Below are positions 46,727-56,210 of a stretch of DNA of 64,000 bases, one piece after another (within the stretch, counting starts at the first letter, position 1; each line of letters opens with the position of its first letter). The position numbers were made by a program, and so were the translations under genes. Under the pieces are notes generated by a model. It was not told the DNA's origin and made no database searches. It was given only the letters and a program-made list of their open reading frames with translations. Source of the DNA: Clostridia bacterium (GTDB taxonomy: Bacteria > Bacillota > Clostridia > Christensenellales > Borkfalkiaceae); the NCBI GenBank assembly GCA_017886575.1, contig JAGHJP010000017.1, positions 22,921-86,920 on the forward strand. Direction: 5' to 3'.

Positions 46727-47468
46727 ACTCAAAGGGATCAAAAAGGTGTTCAACCCGGGCACGGCGGACGAGACCGTGCTCTTCGAAAACTTTGACTTTT
46801 CGGTGGAAAAGGGCGAATTCGTGTCCATCGTCGGCTCGAACGGGTCGGGCAAGACCACCCTTCTGAACCTCATCGGCGGCGCCGTCATGCCCGAGGAGGG
46901 CAAGATCTTTCTCGACGGAAAGGACATCACCGGGCAAAAAGATTTCGTGCGCGCGCGCAGGATCGGACGGGTCTTTCAGGACCCTTCGGGCGGGGCGGCG
47001 AACCGCATGACCGTCGCCGAAAACCTGGCGCTCGCCGAAAACAAGGGTAAAGGCTACGGCTTGCGCCCGGGGCTGGACAAGAGATCCGCCGAACGCTTCC
47101 GCGCGCTCCTGCACCCCTTGGGCGTGGGGCTGGAAGACCGGCTGAACGTGCCCGTCGGCGCCCTGTCGGGCGGGCAGCGGCAGCTTCTGACCCTCGTCAT
47201 TGCCACGCTTACCCCCATCGACCTGCTGCTTCTGGACGAACACACCGCCGCGCTCGACCCCAAGACGGCGGAGGAGACCATGCGGCTGACCGACAAGATC
47301 GTGCGGGAGAAAAAGATCACCACCCTGATGGTCACACACAACCTGCGCTTTGCGGTGCAGTACGGCACGCGGCTGTGTATGTTCGACGAGGGGAAGATCG
47401 TACTCGACAAATCAGGCGAAGACAAAGCCGCCGTTAACGCCGAAACGCTCTTCCAGACGACGTTATAG
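46716..47468 (+). CDS. trpZ: ABC transporter ATP-binding protein (TrpZ family)
   Basis: 250 aa. Walker A GSNGSGKTTLL, Q-loop VFQDPSGG, signature LSGGQRQL and Walker B LLLLDEHTAALD, plus H-loop VTHNL. Energises the trpX/trpY importer. GGGAGG overlaps the end of the permease gene. Confidence 0.93.
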   Translation: MMLELKGIKKVFNPGTADETVLFENFDFSVEKGEFVSIVGSNGSGKTTLLNLIGGAVMPEEGKIFLDGKDITGQKDFVRARRIGRVFQDPSGGAANRMTVAENLALAENKGKGYGLRPGLDKRSAERFRALLHPLGVGLEDRLNVPVGALSGGQRQLLTLVIATLTPIDLLLLDEHTAALDPKTAEETMRLTDKIVREKKITTLMVTHNLRFAVQYGTRLCMFDEGKIVLDKSGEDKAAVNAETLFQTTL

Positions 47469-47546
47469 ATCCGACAGACGCCGGGCGTTGTACCGTTGCC
47501 GAGAGACGGCATGCCGGTCCGATAAACGATAGTATGACCCGATGAC

Positions 47547-47590
47547 AAAAGAAGCGGCCCCGCGGAAAATTCCGCGGGGACGCTTCTTTT
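47547..47590. terminator. Bidirectional terminator between trpZ and ftsY
   Basis: AAAAGAAGCG...CCCGCGGAA / TTCCGCGGG...CGCTTCTTTT with small internal mismatches. T-run on the plus strand, and A-run complement on the minus strand. Confidence 0.85.
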
Positions 47591-47684
47591 GTTGTCCGTT
47601 GATTCGCTTGCATTTTTTGCCGTCCGCCCTCCCTGTCCACAAGGCGGACAAAAGGGAAAAAGGAACGGGGCATGCCCGAAAATA

Positions 47685-48581
47685 TCACAAGATCGCCTCG
47701 ACAAACTCCTCGGCGTTGAAGGGCGCGATGTCCTCCATCTTTTCGCCCGTGCCGACGAACACGACGGGGATGTGCAGGTCGCCGCAGAGAGAGATAATGA
47801 AGCCCCCCTTGGCGGTGCCGTCCAGCTTGGTGAGCACCACGCCGTCGAGGTCGATCGCCTCGTTGAACGCCTTCGCCTGCGAAACGGCGTTCTGCCCCGT
47901 GGTGGCGTCGAGCACCAAAAATTTATAAAACGCCGCCTGCGGGGACTCCCGTTCGACCACGCGGTGCATCTTTTTGAGTTCGTTCATGAGGTTATCCTTG
48001 ACGTGCAGCCGCCCCGCGGTGTCCACGATGACCACGTCGGTGCCGCGCGCCTTGGCAGAAGAGAGGGCGTCGTAGACGACCGCCGAAGGGTCGCTGCCCT
48101 CCTCGTGCTTGACGATGCGCACCTTTGCGCGATCCGCCCAGACGGAGAGCTGGTCGCTTGCCGCCGCGCGGAAGGTATCCGCCGCCGCGACCGTGACGCT
48201 CTTGTGCTGCCGCGTGAAATAACTTGCCAGCTTGCCGATGGTCGTCGTCTTGCCTACGCCGTTCACGCCCACGAGCATGATGACGCAGGGATAGGAAATG
48301 GCGGGCACGGGCGTCTCTTCGAGGATGTCCTGCATGATGTCTTTCAGGAGATCGGTGACGTAATCGGCGTCCTTGATCTTCCCCTCGATCGCCTCTTCCT
48401 TGACCTGTTCGACGATCTCCTCCGCCATGGTGACGGAGACGTCGGCGCCGATGAGTATCTCTTCGAGTTCGTCATAGAAATCGTCGCCCAGTTTGTTGCG
48501 GGAAAAGAGCATGCGCAATTTGCCCGACACGTTGTCCTTGGTCTTTTTCAGTGCGGCGAAAAGCTTACCGAACAGTCCCAT
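47685..48581 (-). CDS. ftsY: Signal recognition particle receptor FtsY
   Basis: 298 aa SRP GTPase that docks ribosome-nascent chain complexes at the membrane. The NG domain is complete: GVNGVGKTTTIGKLA (G1), VAAADTFRAAASDQL, VDTAGRLH (G3), VLTKLDGTAKGG (G4) and FVGTGEKMEDIAPF (G5). The short N-terminus MGLFGKLFAALKKTKDN is amphipathic, as in Gram-positive FtsY. AAGGAG before this ATG; a longer frame upstream is discarded. ffh is not in the window. Confidence 0.96.
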   Translation of the reverse strand: MGLFGKLFAALKKTKDNVSGKLRMLFSRNKLGDDFYDELEEILIGADVSVTMAEEIVEQVKEEAIEGKIKDADYVTDLLKDIMQDILEETPVPAISYPCVIMLVGVNGVGKTTTIGKLASYFTRQHKSVTVAAADTFRAAASDQLSVWADRAKVRIVKHEEGSDPSAVVYDALSSAKARGTDVVIVDTAGRLHVKDNLMNELKKMHRVVERESPQAAFYKFLVLDATTGQNAVSQAKAFNEAIDLDGVVLTKLDGTAKGGFIISLCGDLHIPVVFVGTGEKMEDIAPFNAEEFVEAIL

Positions 48582-48615
48582 AGATTTTTTTGCTCCTTGC
48601 ATGAATTTTAAGCGC

Positions 48616-48938
48616 GGAGACAAGGCAAAGCCTTGTCTCCCCTGTTACCCTACGGGCGAACCAGGAACGGGCGTTCCGCCGCCATGGGTGTCGAGAGGGA
48701 CTTAGTCCCTTCGCGAGGTCAAGGGGCAGAGCCCCTTGCGGGGAAGGGGTAGAACCCCTTAATTACCAAACCCTGTAAGCAAGGCTTTGCCTTGCGCCTT
48801 TATCGCCCTTACGGGCGTTATGCGGAGCATTGCTCCGCTTTATAAAGGGTTCTTTCGCAAGGGGCGCCGCCCCTTGCATCCCCGCCAAAGGAACAATATC
48901 CCTTTGGAATCCCTTGTTTCGCTACCCGCGGAGCGGGT
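48616..48938. repeat. Array of short triloop hairpins (array A)
   Basis: At least ten perfect stems are packed in the ftsY-smc spacer, each 5-11 bp with a loop of three, rarely four, nt. Examples: 48616-48640 GGAGACAAGGC-aaa-GCCTTGTCTCC; 48696-48710 AGGGAC-tta-GTCCCT; 48720-48738 CAAGGGGC-aga-GCCCCTTG; 48744-48760 AAGGGGT-aga-ACCCCTT; 48779-48795 GCAAGGC-ttt-GCCTTGC; 48822-48838 GCGGAGC-att-GCTCCGC; 48857-48877 GCAAGGGGC-gcc-GCCCCTTGC; 48924-48938 ACCCGC-gga-GCGGGT, touching the smc stop. No coding frame is credible. Confidence 0.85.
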
Positions 48939-51900
48939 CACTGCACGGTGTCGCCGCCCAGGCGGGATTCGACTTCGGAGAGTTTGACCGAGACGATCTT
49001 GGACACGCCCTTCTCTTCCATGGTGACGCCGAAGAGGGAGTCCGCCTGGTTCATGGTCGGCTTTCTGTGCGTGATGACGATGAACTGCGTTTCTTTGGAG
49101 AACTTTTTCAGATACCGCGCGAAACGGTCGACGTTGGCGTCGTCGAGCGCGGCTTCGATCTCGTCCAGGATACAGAAGGGCATGGGGTTGCTCTTCAGAA
49201 TGGCGAACAAAATGGCGATGGCGGTGAGCGCCTGTTCCCCGCCCGAGAGCAGGGAGATCTTGGTCAGCTTTTTGCCCGGAGGGCAGGCGTTGATCTCCAC
49301 GCCCGCGTCCAGCGGATCCTCGCAGTCGGTATAATCGAGCTGCAATTCCGCCTTGCCGCCGCCGAAGAGCTCCTTGAAGATGTACATGAAGTTTTCGTTG
49401 ATGGTATTGAAGCCCGCGTCGAACCGCTCGCGCATGTCCGCCTTGATCTCTTCGAGCATCTGCCGCGCGTCCTCGATTGCCTTTTCCACGTCGTCGCGCT
49501 GGACGGTCATCTCGTCGTAACGGGTCTTTAACGCCTCATAGTCCTCGAGCGCGTTGGCGTTGACGGGACCGAGCGCCGTGATCTTGCGCTTTAAGGCCGA
49601 TATTTCGTTCGCCGACGATGCAATATCGTATGCGGGGTCGCGCAGGGGCAGGCAGTCCTCGTAGGAGAGGGCGTACGCCTCTTCGATGCGCTGGCGCAGG
49701 TTTTCGAGGTTGGTCTCGATGCGCCCCACTTCCACTTCGCACTTGCCGCGGCGGGCGGTGGCCTCGTTGATCTTCTCCTGCACGCCGCTCTGCGCCGTTT
49801 CCAATTCGATCTGGCGGAGATTGATCTTCTGCTTTTCCGCGCCCGCGCGCTCTATCTCGGCGCGCAGTCTGTCCACGGTCTCCTGTTCGGCTTTGGTGAG
49901 CGCCTGCCGCTCGGCTTCGCGCTCCCAGCGGGCGATCTCCTTTTCGTATTCCGCCATGTCCGCCCTTTGCCGTTCGATGGCGGCATACAGGTCGGCGCGC
50001 TCGCCTTTCAACCGGACGGCGGTCTGCCCGTCGCTCTCGATGCCGCTTGCCACGGAGGCGGCTTCGACCTGCAGGGCATTGTATTGCTCCTGCAAGCCCT
50101 GCCGTTCGGCGCGGCGGTTTTCGCTCTCGCGGCGCTTCTTGTCCCGCTCCTCGTCCGCCTCCACGCGGATCTTGGCGAGCACCTTCTCGCTCTCGGAGCT
50201 TGCCTGCGCCTCGTCGGAGAGGGTGGTTTCCTTCTGTTTCAGTTCGGAAAGAACGCCGTGGTAGACGGTGATGTTCTGTTCGACTTCGCCCACGAGCTGC
50301 TGCAGGGAAGCTTCCTGCTGTTTGACGGTGGCGAGATCGGTCGCCGCCGCCTGAAAGCGCGCGCGCAGTTCTTCGAGTTTGCCCTGTGCCGCGGCGCGGG
50401 AAGCGGCGCTTGCCTCGATCGCGACGCGCAGGCGGGAAAGTTCCTTTTTGCGGGACTGTATCTCCTCCTCGCACTGCTTGATGAGTCGTTCGTTCTGCAA
50501 GAGGTTGCCCGCGTCCTTCTTCCGCGAACCGCCCGTCATGGCGCCGCTGGTGGCGATGATGTCCCCTTCCAGCGTGACGATGCGGAAGGCGTGCGCGTAT
50601 TTGCGCGCGATGCGCACCGCGCTGTCGTTGTTGTCGCAGACCAGCGTGTTGCCGAGCAGGTTTTTGATGACGGGGGCGTAATATTCGTCATATTTGACGA
50701 TGCGGTCGGCAAGCCCCAGCGCGCCCGGCTCGTTCAGCGCCCGCTCCACGTCGCGGCTGTCGTAGCGGGGCCGCATGGAGTCGACGGGCAAAAAGGTGAC
50801 CACGCCGATGTTGTTGCGCTTTAAGAAGGCGATGAGGTCCTTGGCGTGCTCGCTGGTGGCGGTGACGATGTTCTGCATGGCACCGCCGAAGAGCGTTTCG
50901 ATGGCGAGTTCGTATTTGCTTTCGCAGCTGACGATATCGGCGATCATGCCGCGGATGCGCTTGTTGACCTCGGGATCGGTCTTGGCGGCCGACAACAGGC
51001 GGCGCACGGAATCTTTATAGCCCTCGAAACGGTTTTTGAGCCCGACGTACAGATCGAGAGAATTTTCCACGCTCTCGATGCGGGCGTTGCAGGCATAGAT
51101 ATCGGCGTTCAGTTTGTCATATTTTTCCTGCTCCGCGCGGATGACGGCGTTCTGCTTTTCGAGGACTTCGTCCGCCGAGTCGGCGAGCGCCTTCAACTTT
51201 TCGATCTTGCCGGCGCAGATCTTGAGTTCTCCGCGCAGCCCCTCCCGCCGCTTTTCTTCCTTTTCGATGGCGGCGCGCACTTCCTCCATGCGCTCGGCGA
51301 CGGCGGCTTTCTTTGCCGAAAGGCTGCCCATGTTCTCTTTGAGCTGGGACAGGTTTTCGAGCGAAGAGAGCTCGCGCACGCGGTCCTGCATGACGTCCTT
51401 TTCGTAGGAGGCGATCTCCTCGTCGAGCGCCGCTATTTTGACCGCGATCTCCTTGCTTTCCCGCCCGATCTCGTCGGCTCGTTTGCGCTTTTCGGCAACG
51501 GCTTTATCGCATTCTTCCAGGGCATGCCCTATCTCTTCGATGCGTTTCTCGCAGGAAGCAATGTCCTCTTTTGCTCCTTGAAGTTTTTCGCGGAAAGCGT
51601 TCGCCTTTTCCTTGTAGAGGCGGGCGTTGCCGCTCTTTTCGGTGTTGCCGACGGTGTAGCGAAGCAGTTTTTCGTTGAGTTCGGACAGTTGTTTGTCCGC
51701 CGCGTCAAGTTCGGCGCGGTGCCGCTCGCGTTCGTCCAGAATTTCTTCGATCTCGCCGTTGAACCGCGCGATCTCGCCGCTGAGCCGCTCCATCTCGCGG
51801 GTGTAGCGCCCCTTTTCGGTCTCGGCGTTCTCGCGGCGGAATATGTAAGCATTGACCTCGTGGTATTTGAGGTCGGCGGCGTATTCGTTGTATTTCTGCG

Positions 51901-52534
51901 CCGTTTCCGCCTGCTTCGCGAGGGGGGTGAGCTGCCGCTCGGCTTCCGCCATGCGCTGTTTGTAGACGGCGAGGTTGTCCTCGGAGGCTTCGAGTTTGCG
52001 CTCCACTTCCTGCTTGCGCTGCTTCTGGATCATGATACCCGTCGCCTCTTCGAAGATGGTGCGTCTGTCCTCGGGCTTAGAGTTCATGATCTGTGCGACC
52101 TTGCCCTGCCCGATGATGGAATACCCCTCCTTGCCGACGCCCACGCCGTGCAGGAGGGCGACGATGTCCTTGAGGCGGCACTTCTGCCGGTTCAGAAGGT
52201 ATTCGCTTTCGCCGCTACGGTACAGCCGCCGCGTCATTGCCACTTCGCCGTAGTCGATGTCGAAGAGCTTGGAGGAGTTGTCAAAGGTAAGGGTCACTTC
52301 GCAGAAGGAGAGGGAACGGCGCTTTTGCGTGCCGTTGAAAATGACGTCCTGCATGCTGGAGCCGCGCAGGGTCTTGGCGGACTGTTCGCCGAGCACCCAG
52401 CGCACCGCGTCCGCCACGTTGGACTTGCCGCACCCGTTGGGCCCGACGATGCACGTCACGCCGTCCTGGAATGGAATTGTGGTCTTGTCGGCGAACGATT
52501 TGAAGCCGACAAGCTGCATTTCTTTGAGATTCAA
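48938..52534 (-). CDS. smc: Chromosome segregation ATPase SMC
   Basis: 1198 aa condensin core. N-terminal Walker A GPNGCGKSNVADAVRW, Q-loop, long coiled coils, a hinge at ~510-650 (LSAAKTDPEVNKRIRGMIADIV ... GGSRKKD), second coiled coil, and the C-terminal signature LLSGGEQALTAIAI with Walker B FCILDEIEAALDD. Downstream of rnc by 3 bp, the conserved plsX-rnc-smc order. ftsY follows only after the hairpin array. Confidence 0.97.
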   Translation of the reverse strand: MNLKEMQLVGFKSFADKTTIPFQDGVTCIVGPNGCGKSNVADAVRWVLGEQSAKTLRGSSMQDVIFNGTQKRRSLSFCEVTLTFDNSSKLFDIDYGEVAMTRRLYRSGESEYLLNRQKCRLKDIVALLHGVGVGKEGYSIIGQGKVAQIMNSKPEDRRTIFEEATGIMIQKQRKQEVERKLEASEDNLAVYKQRMAEAERQLTPLAKQAETAQKYNEYAADLKYHEVNAYIFRRENAETEKGRYTREMERLSGEIARFNGEIEEILDERERHRAELDAADKQLSELNEKLLRYTVGNTEKSGNARLYKEKANAFREKLQGAKEDIASCEKRIEEIGHALEECDKAVAEKRKRADEIGRESKEIAVKIAALDEEIASYEKDVMQDRVRELSSLENLSQLKENMGSLSAKKAAVAERMEEVRAAIEKEEKRREGLRGELKICAGKIEKLKALADSADEVLEKQNAVIRAEQEKYDKLNADIYACNARIESVENSLDLYVGLKNRFEGYKDSVRRLLSAAKTDPEVNKRIRGMIADIVSCESKYELAIETLFGGAMQNIVTATSEHAKDLIAFLKRNNIGVVTFLPVDSMRPRYDSRDVERALNEPGALGLADRIVKYDEYYAPVIKNLLGNTLVCDNNDSAVRIARKYAHAFRIVTLEGDIIATSGAMTGGSRKKDAGNLLQNERLIKQCEEEIQSRKKELSRLRVAIEASAASRAAAQGKLEELRARFQAAATDLATVKQQEASLQQLVGEVEQNITVYHGVLSELKQKETTLSDEAQASSESEKVLAKIRVEADEERDKKRRESENRRAERQGLQEQYNALQVEAASVASGIESDGQTAVRLKGERADLYAAIERQRADMAEYEKEIARWEREAERQALTKAEQETVDRLRAEIERAGAEKQKINLRQIELETAQSGVQEKINEATARRGKCEVEVGRIETNLENLRQRIEEAYALSYEDCLPLRDPAYDIASSANEISALKRKITALGPVNANALEDYEALKTRYDEMTVQRDDVEKAIEDARQMLEEIKADMRERFDAGFNTINENFMYIFKELFGGGKAELQLDYTDCEDPLDAGVEINACPPGKKLTKISLLSGGEQALTAIAILFAILKSNPMPFCILDEIEAALDDANVDRFARYLKKFSKETQFIVITHRKPTMNQADSLFGVTMEEKGVSKIVSVKLSEVESRLGGDTVQ

Positions 52535-52537
52535 GGT

Positions 52538-53236
52538 TTATTCTCCGTTCCTTAACGATTCGAGTACTTTCTTTGCCGCCGCCTGCTCGGCTTCGGCCTT
52601 GCTGCCGCCTTCGCCCGTGCCCGACCGCCCCTGCGCGCTGGCGCGCACGCGGAAAACGGGACGGTGATCGGGCCCTGTCTTTTCCAAAAGTTCATACTCC
52701 GCACGGGGCATGCCCGCGCCTTGCAGGTATTCCTGCAACATTCCCTTGTAATTTTTGCTCCCGCCGTCGCCGAGGATCTTTTCCCGCTCAAAACGGATGA
52801 GTTTATCCGTGATAAACTGTCTTGCCGCGGACATGCCCCCGTCCAGATAGATGCCAGCCGCCACCGCCTCGAAGAGGCTGGCGACGGGTTTTTTGCCAAT
52901 GTTCTCGCGCTTGCCCGAAAAGAGGAGAAAGCGTTCCAGCCCCAGCCGTTCGACCGTGGCGCGCAGCACGCTGTTGGCAACGAATTTCTTTCTGAGCTCG
53001 GTCATGTCCCCTTCGTCTTCGCCCGAGCGGAGATAGAGCATTTCGGACACGCACAGTTCGATGACCGCGTCGCCCAGAAATTCCAGCCGCTCGTTGTTGC
53101 TGCCGGACGCCGAAGAAAGAGTGAAGCACCGCTTTAAGAGCGCCTTGTCGCGGAAGGAATAGCCGATGATCTTCTCGATCTCCTCCGCGCGCCCGCACGC
53201 GGCGTTCTCCCCGCCCGCGATTTTTCCGTCAGGCAT
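52538..53236 (-). CDS. rnc: Ribonuclease III
   Basis: 232 aa double-strand-specific endoribonuclease. The RNase III signature NERLEFLGDAVIEL is at ~49-62, with the second acidic cluster FEAVAAGIYLDGG. The C-terminal dsRNA-binding domain runs from NYKGMLQEYLQG to GGSKAEAEQAAAKKVLESL. Start overlaps the plsX stop by 8 bp. An N-terminal extension of ~15 residues precedes the conserved helix. acpP, often found between plsX and rnc, is absent. Confidence 0.95.
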   Translation of the reverse strand: MPDGKIAGGENAACGRAEEIEKIIGYSFRDKALLKRCFTLSSASGSNNERLEFLGDAVIELCVSEMLYLRSGEDEGDMTELRKKFVANSVLRATVERLGLERFLLFSGKRENIGKKPVASLFEAVAAGIYLDGGMSAARQFITDKLIRFEREKILGDGGSKNYKGMLQEYLQGAGMPRAEYELLEKTGPDHRPVFRVRASAQGRSGTGEGGSKAEAEQAAAKKVLESLRNGE

Positions 53237-54275
53237 TTTCTTCGCGGCAGGCGGCTTCGACCGCCTGCAGGTCCACGGCGGCGAGCGTCCGTTCGATGTT
53301 CTCGGTGAGATGATGCTCGTACGCCTCGGCGGCCTTCAGGACGGAAGCGCAGATGGACTTTGCCTTGGACGAGCCGTGCGATTTGACGACGATCTTTTTG
53401 AGGCCCAGAAAGACCGAACCGCCGTACTTGTGATAGTCGAGCATGGATTTGAGCTTGCCGACCGTGCCCCAGGCGCAGAGCAGCCCGAGTTTGTTGAAGA
53501 AACTCTCGTTTGCCGCCTTTTTGAGCACTTCGCTGACCGTCTTGCCGCAGCCCTCCATGGCTTTGAGCGCGACGTTGCCCGAGAAACCGTCGGACACGAT
53601 GACGTCGAAATCGCTGTACATGATGTCCCGCCCTTCGGCGTTGCCGCCGAAGTTGATGCAGTCCATTTTGGAGAGCAGTTTATACGCCGCCTGATGGACC
53701 TCGTCCCCCTTGTGCGCCTCCGCGCCGTTGTTCAGGAGCCCCACTTTGGGATTTTCCACGCCGTAAGCCGCCTTGGCGTACGCCGAAGCCATGATGGCGA
53801 AGTGAGCGAAGTTGACGGGCTTACAGTCGAGATTGGCGCCGCAGTCGCAAAGAAGGGTCTGCGTGCCGCGCACGTTGGGGAGCGCGGGGCAGAGCGCGGG
53901 GCGGGAAATGCCCTTGATGCGCCCGATCATAAAGATGCCGCCCGCGAGGGTGGCGCCCGTCGATCCCGCCGTGACCAGCGCGCACACTTCGGGGTCCTTT
54001 TTCAGGCGGTCAAAGGCGACGGTCAGCGAGCTGTCCGTCAGGGTGCGGATGGCTTTGGTGGGCACGTCGTCGTTCGTGATGACCTGCGTACAATGCACGA
54101 CTTCGACGCGGGCGGGGTCGTATTTATATTTTGCGAGTTCCGCCTCTACCTTTGCCCTGTCCCCCGTCAGCACCACGGCGAGGTCGGCGCGCTGCTCCAA
54201 AGACTGTACCGCGCCCTTTACGATTTCCGCGGGGGCGTTGTCGCCGCCCATCGCGTCGATGACGATTTTGATCAT
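53229..54275 (-). CDS. plsX: Phosphate acyltransferase PlsX
   Basis: 348 aa enzyme making acyl-phosphate from acyl-ACP for phospholipid synthesis. MIKIVIDAMGGDNAPAEIVKGAVQ is the family start; ALVTAGSTGATLAGG, DCGANLDCKPVNFAHFA and VSDGFSGNVALKAMEG are conserved blocks. First gene of plsX-rnc-smc, with a clear promoter at 54350-54378. Confidence 0.96.
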   Translation of the reverse strand: MIKIVIDAMGGDNAPAEIVKGAVQSLEQRADLAVVLTGDRAKVEAELAKYKYDPARVEVVHCTQVITNDDVPTKAIRTLTDSSLTVAFDRLKKDPEVCALVTAGSTGATLAGGIFMIGRIKGISRPALCPALPNVRGTQTLLCDCGANLDCKPVNFAHFAIMASAYAKAAYGVENPKVGLLNNGAEAHKGDEVHQAAYKLLSKMDCINFGGNAEGRDIMYSDFDVIVSDGFSGNVALKAMEGCGKTVSEVLKKAANESFFNKLGLLCAWGTVGKLKSMLDYHKYGGSVFLGLKKIVVKSHGSSKAKSICASVLKAAEAYEHHLTENIERTLAAVDLQAVEAACREENA

Positions 54276-54349
54276 TTTCCGGTTCTTCTCCTCGAATTTT
54301 TTGCCGGACGAAGGCGCGCGCCCGCGTCCGAAAACATTACGCTCTTTTC

Positions 54350-54378
54350 ATTATACCATCTTCGGAAAAAAATTTCAA
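54350..54378 (-). promoter_or_regulatory. SigA promoter of plsX-rnc-smc
   Basis: Minus strand TTGAAA, 17 nt, TATAAT with extended -10 TGG. It overlaps the stop of the vanW-like gene. Confidence 0.75.
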
Positions 54379-55355
54379 TCGTTTTGCGCAACTTTCCCGC
54401 AGGAATTGCTTCCCTCCGCCCTCTCCCCTGCTTCGGGGACTTCCTCCGCCGTTTCCGTCCGCTTTTTCTGCACCTTCCCCTGCACGAAGGCATAGGTGTC
54501 GCGACGGATACGCACGCACCGCAGGCGCCTGCCGCGGCGGTAGACGAACAGATAGCTCTCGCTCTTCATCCCCTCCTTCTCCCGTTTGAGCACGCAGTCC
54601 TCTTCCCCCTCGACGACCTCGGCGGGCGGCGGGGAAAGGCGCCGCAAGACCACGCTCTCCGTGCGGTATTCGTCCGCCGTTTTCCGCCCGTATATCTCGG
54701 CGGTGACGCTGTTTTTTTCCGTGTACATGCGGATGACGGCGGGGGCGGGCGAGGGATTGCAAAAGCGCAGGTCGCTCGCCGAAGACACCATGGCGTCGAG
54801 AGAGGGCGGCACATATCCCACGCGCAGGGAGTGCGCGTGCACCTCGGTGACCGTCATGCCCGCCAAAAGGGCGGCATTATAGAGGGTGGTGCTGACCTGG
54901 CAGACCCCGCCGCCCGTGCCCCGCACGAATTCTCCCTCGAAGATGACGGGCGCCTCCTGAAAGCCCCGTGCCTTGGTGCGTTCCCCCACCCGCCCGTTGA
55001 AGGAAAACGCGCCTCCCGCGGGCAGGACGCAGCCGTCGATCTTTCGGCTTGCCAGGCGGATATTGTGCGATCGGGTGAGATTGGAACCGTCGAATTCGGT
55101 GGTGAAACGACTCAGAAGCACTTCCTTCTTTGTCCCGCCGACGGGGGAAGCGGGACGCGGAGAAAGGCAGAGCGCGTCCGCGGTTTGCGCGGCGGCGCGG
55201 CAAGGCGGCACGGTTTTTGCCGCAAAAGGAAAAATAAGGCAGAGAAAAAGAAAAAAGGCGGCCGCCATGCCCGCGAACGCCTTGATTTTTCTTCCCTTTC
55301 CGAAAATATTTTTCCTCGGGCATGCCCCCCGCAAAAACCGCCTCATCGTTTTCAT
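54375..55355 (-). CDS. VanW-family exported protein
   Basis: 326 aa. One N-terminal TM/signal helix (~28-48) with a basic start, then the VanW domain: LSRFTTEFDGSNLTRSHNIRLASRKIDG, PAGGAFSFNGRVGERT and GGGVCQVSTTLYNAALLAG, which carries the conserved Cys. The C-terminal ~60 residues are basic and low complexity. VanW proteins occur beside vancomycin genes but are mostly chromosomal with an unproven wall-related role. No G5 domain is present. Confidence 0.88.
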   Translation of the reverse strand: MKTMRRFLRGACPRKNIFGKGRKIKAFAGMAAAFFLFLCLIFPFAAKTVPPCRAAAQTADALCLSPRPASPVGGTKKEVLLSRFTTEFDGSNLTRSHNIRLASRKIDGCVLPAGGAFSFNGRVGERTKARGFQEAPVIFEGEFVRGTGGGVCQVSTTLYNAALLAGMTVTEVHAHSLRVGYVPPSLDAMVSSASDLRFCNPSPAPAVIRMYTEKNSVTAEIYGRKTADEYRTESVVLRRLSPPPAEVVEGEEDCVLKREKEGMKSESYLFVYRRGRRLRCVRIRRDTYAFVQGKVQKKRTETAEEVPEAGERAEGSNSCGKVAQND

Positions 55356-55376
55356 CGTTTCCCCCTCTTCCGTTTC

Positions 55377-56210
55377 TCAAACGCAAAAATGCACGGCGCG
55401 CAGAAATGCCTCGTCCGGCTCGAAGAAGGGCACGCCGAGGGTGCGCCCGCCGCCGTCGCGGTGAAAGTCGCTGCCGCCCGTCCTGAAAAGCCCCAACTCC
55501 TCGCAGAGCGAGAGATAGTACGCCGTCTCTTCCGCAGTATGCGTGGGATAGGTGCATTCTATACCGTCCAGCCCGCGGTCTTTCAGCTGCCGTATGAGCG
55601 CCGCGCGCTCCTCGAAGGGCAGCCATATCCGCCCGGGGTGGGCAAGACAGGCGACCCCGCCGAGGGAATGCAGCATTTCGATCGCCTCGACGGGCGTGGG
55701 CCTGCCGACATAGGAATAAGTGGGCGAATCGGGCTGAAAACAGTCCAGGAATGCCCCTTTGAGGTTGGGATAGAACCCCTTTTTGACGAGCGCCGAGGCG
55801 ATGTGCAGGGTGTGCACGGGCACGTCCGCCTTGCGCTCCGCCAGCACGTCCTCCCGCGAAAGGCGGATGTCTTTATACTTTTTCAGCCTTTCCAGCACGT
55901 CGTCCAGCCGTTCGTCCGCCAGCCGCGCGCGCTCCCGCTGCAACGCGGCGCAGAGGGGGGACGCGGCGTCGTAGCCGTACCCCGTGACGTGCACCTTGGT
56001 CTTGCCCTCGTAGGCGGAGATCTCCACGCCCGTGAGATACCCCACGCCCGCGGCGGCAAACGCCGCGCGCTTTTCCCCGTCCCCCGCAAAGTTGTCGTGG
56101 TCGGTCAAAGAAGCGAGCTCCACCCCGCTCTGGCGGCAGAGAACCGCCAATTCCGCGGGCATGTACTGCCCGTCCGACCAGACGGAATGCATGTGCAGAT
56201 CGGCCTTCAT
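55377..56210 (-). CDS. PHP-domain metal-dependent phosphoesterase (RNase AM/TrpH-like)
   Basis: 277 aa. The PHP metal site is apparent: DLHMHSVWSDG, SLTDHDNFAG, GVEISA, CLAHPGR and GSDFHRDGG. Related proteins hydrolyse 3',5'-nucleoside bisphosphate or trim 5' RNA ends. It is translationally coupled to recF (ATGA overlap). Confidence 0.9.
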   Translation of the reverse strand: MKADLHMHSVWSDGQYMPAELAVLCRQSGVELASLTDHDNFAGDGEKRAAFAAAGVGYLTGVEISAYEGKTKVHVTGYGYDAASPLCAALQRERARLADERLDDVLERLKKYKDIRLSREDVLAERKADVPVHTLHIASALVKKGFYPNLKGAFLDCFQPDSPTYSYVGRPTPVEAIEMLHSLGGVACLAHPGRIWLPFEERAALIRQLKDRGLDGIECTYPTHTAEETAYYLSLCEELGLFRTGGSDFHRDGGGRTLGVPFFEPDEAFLRAVHFCV

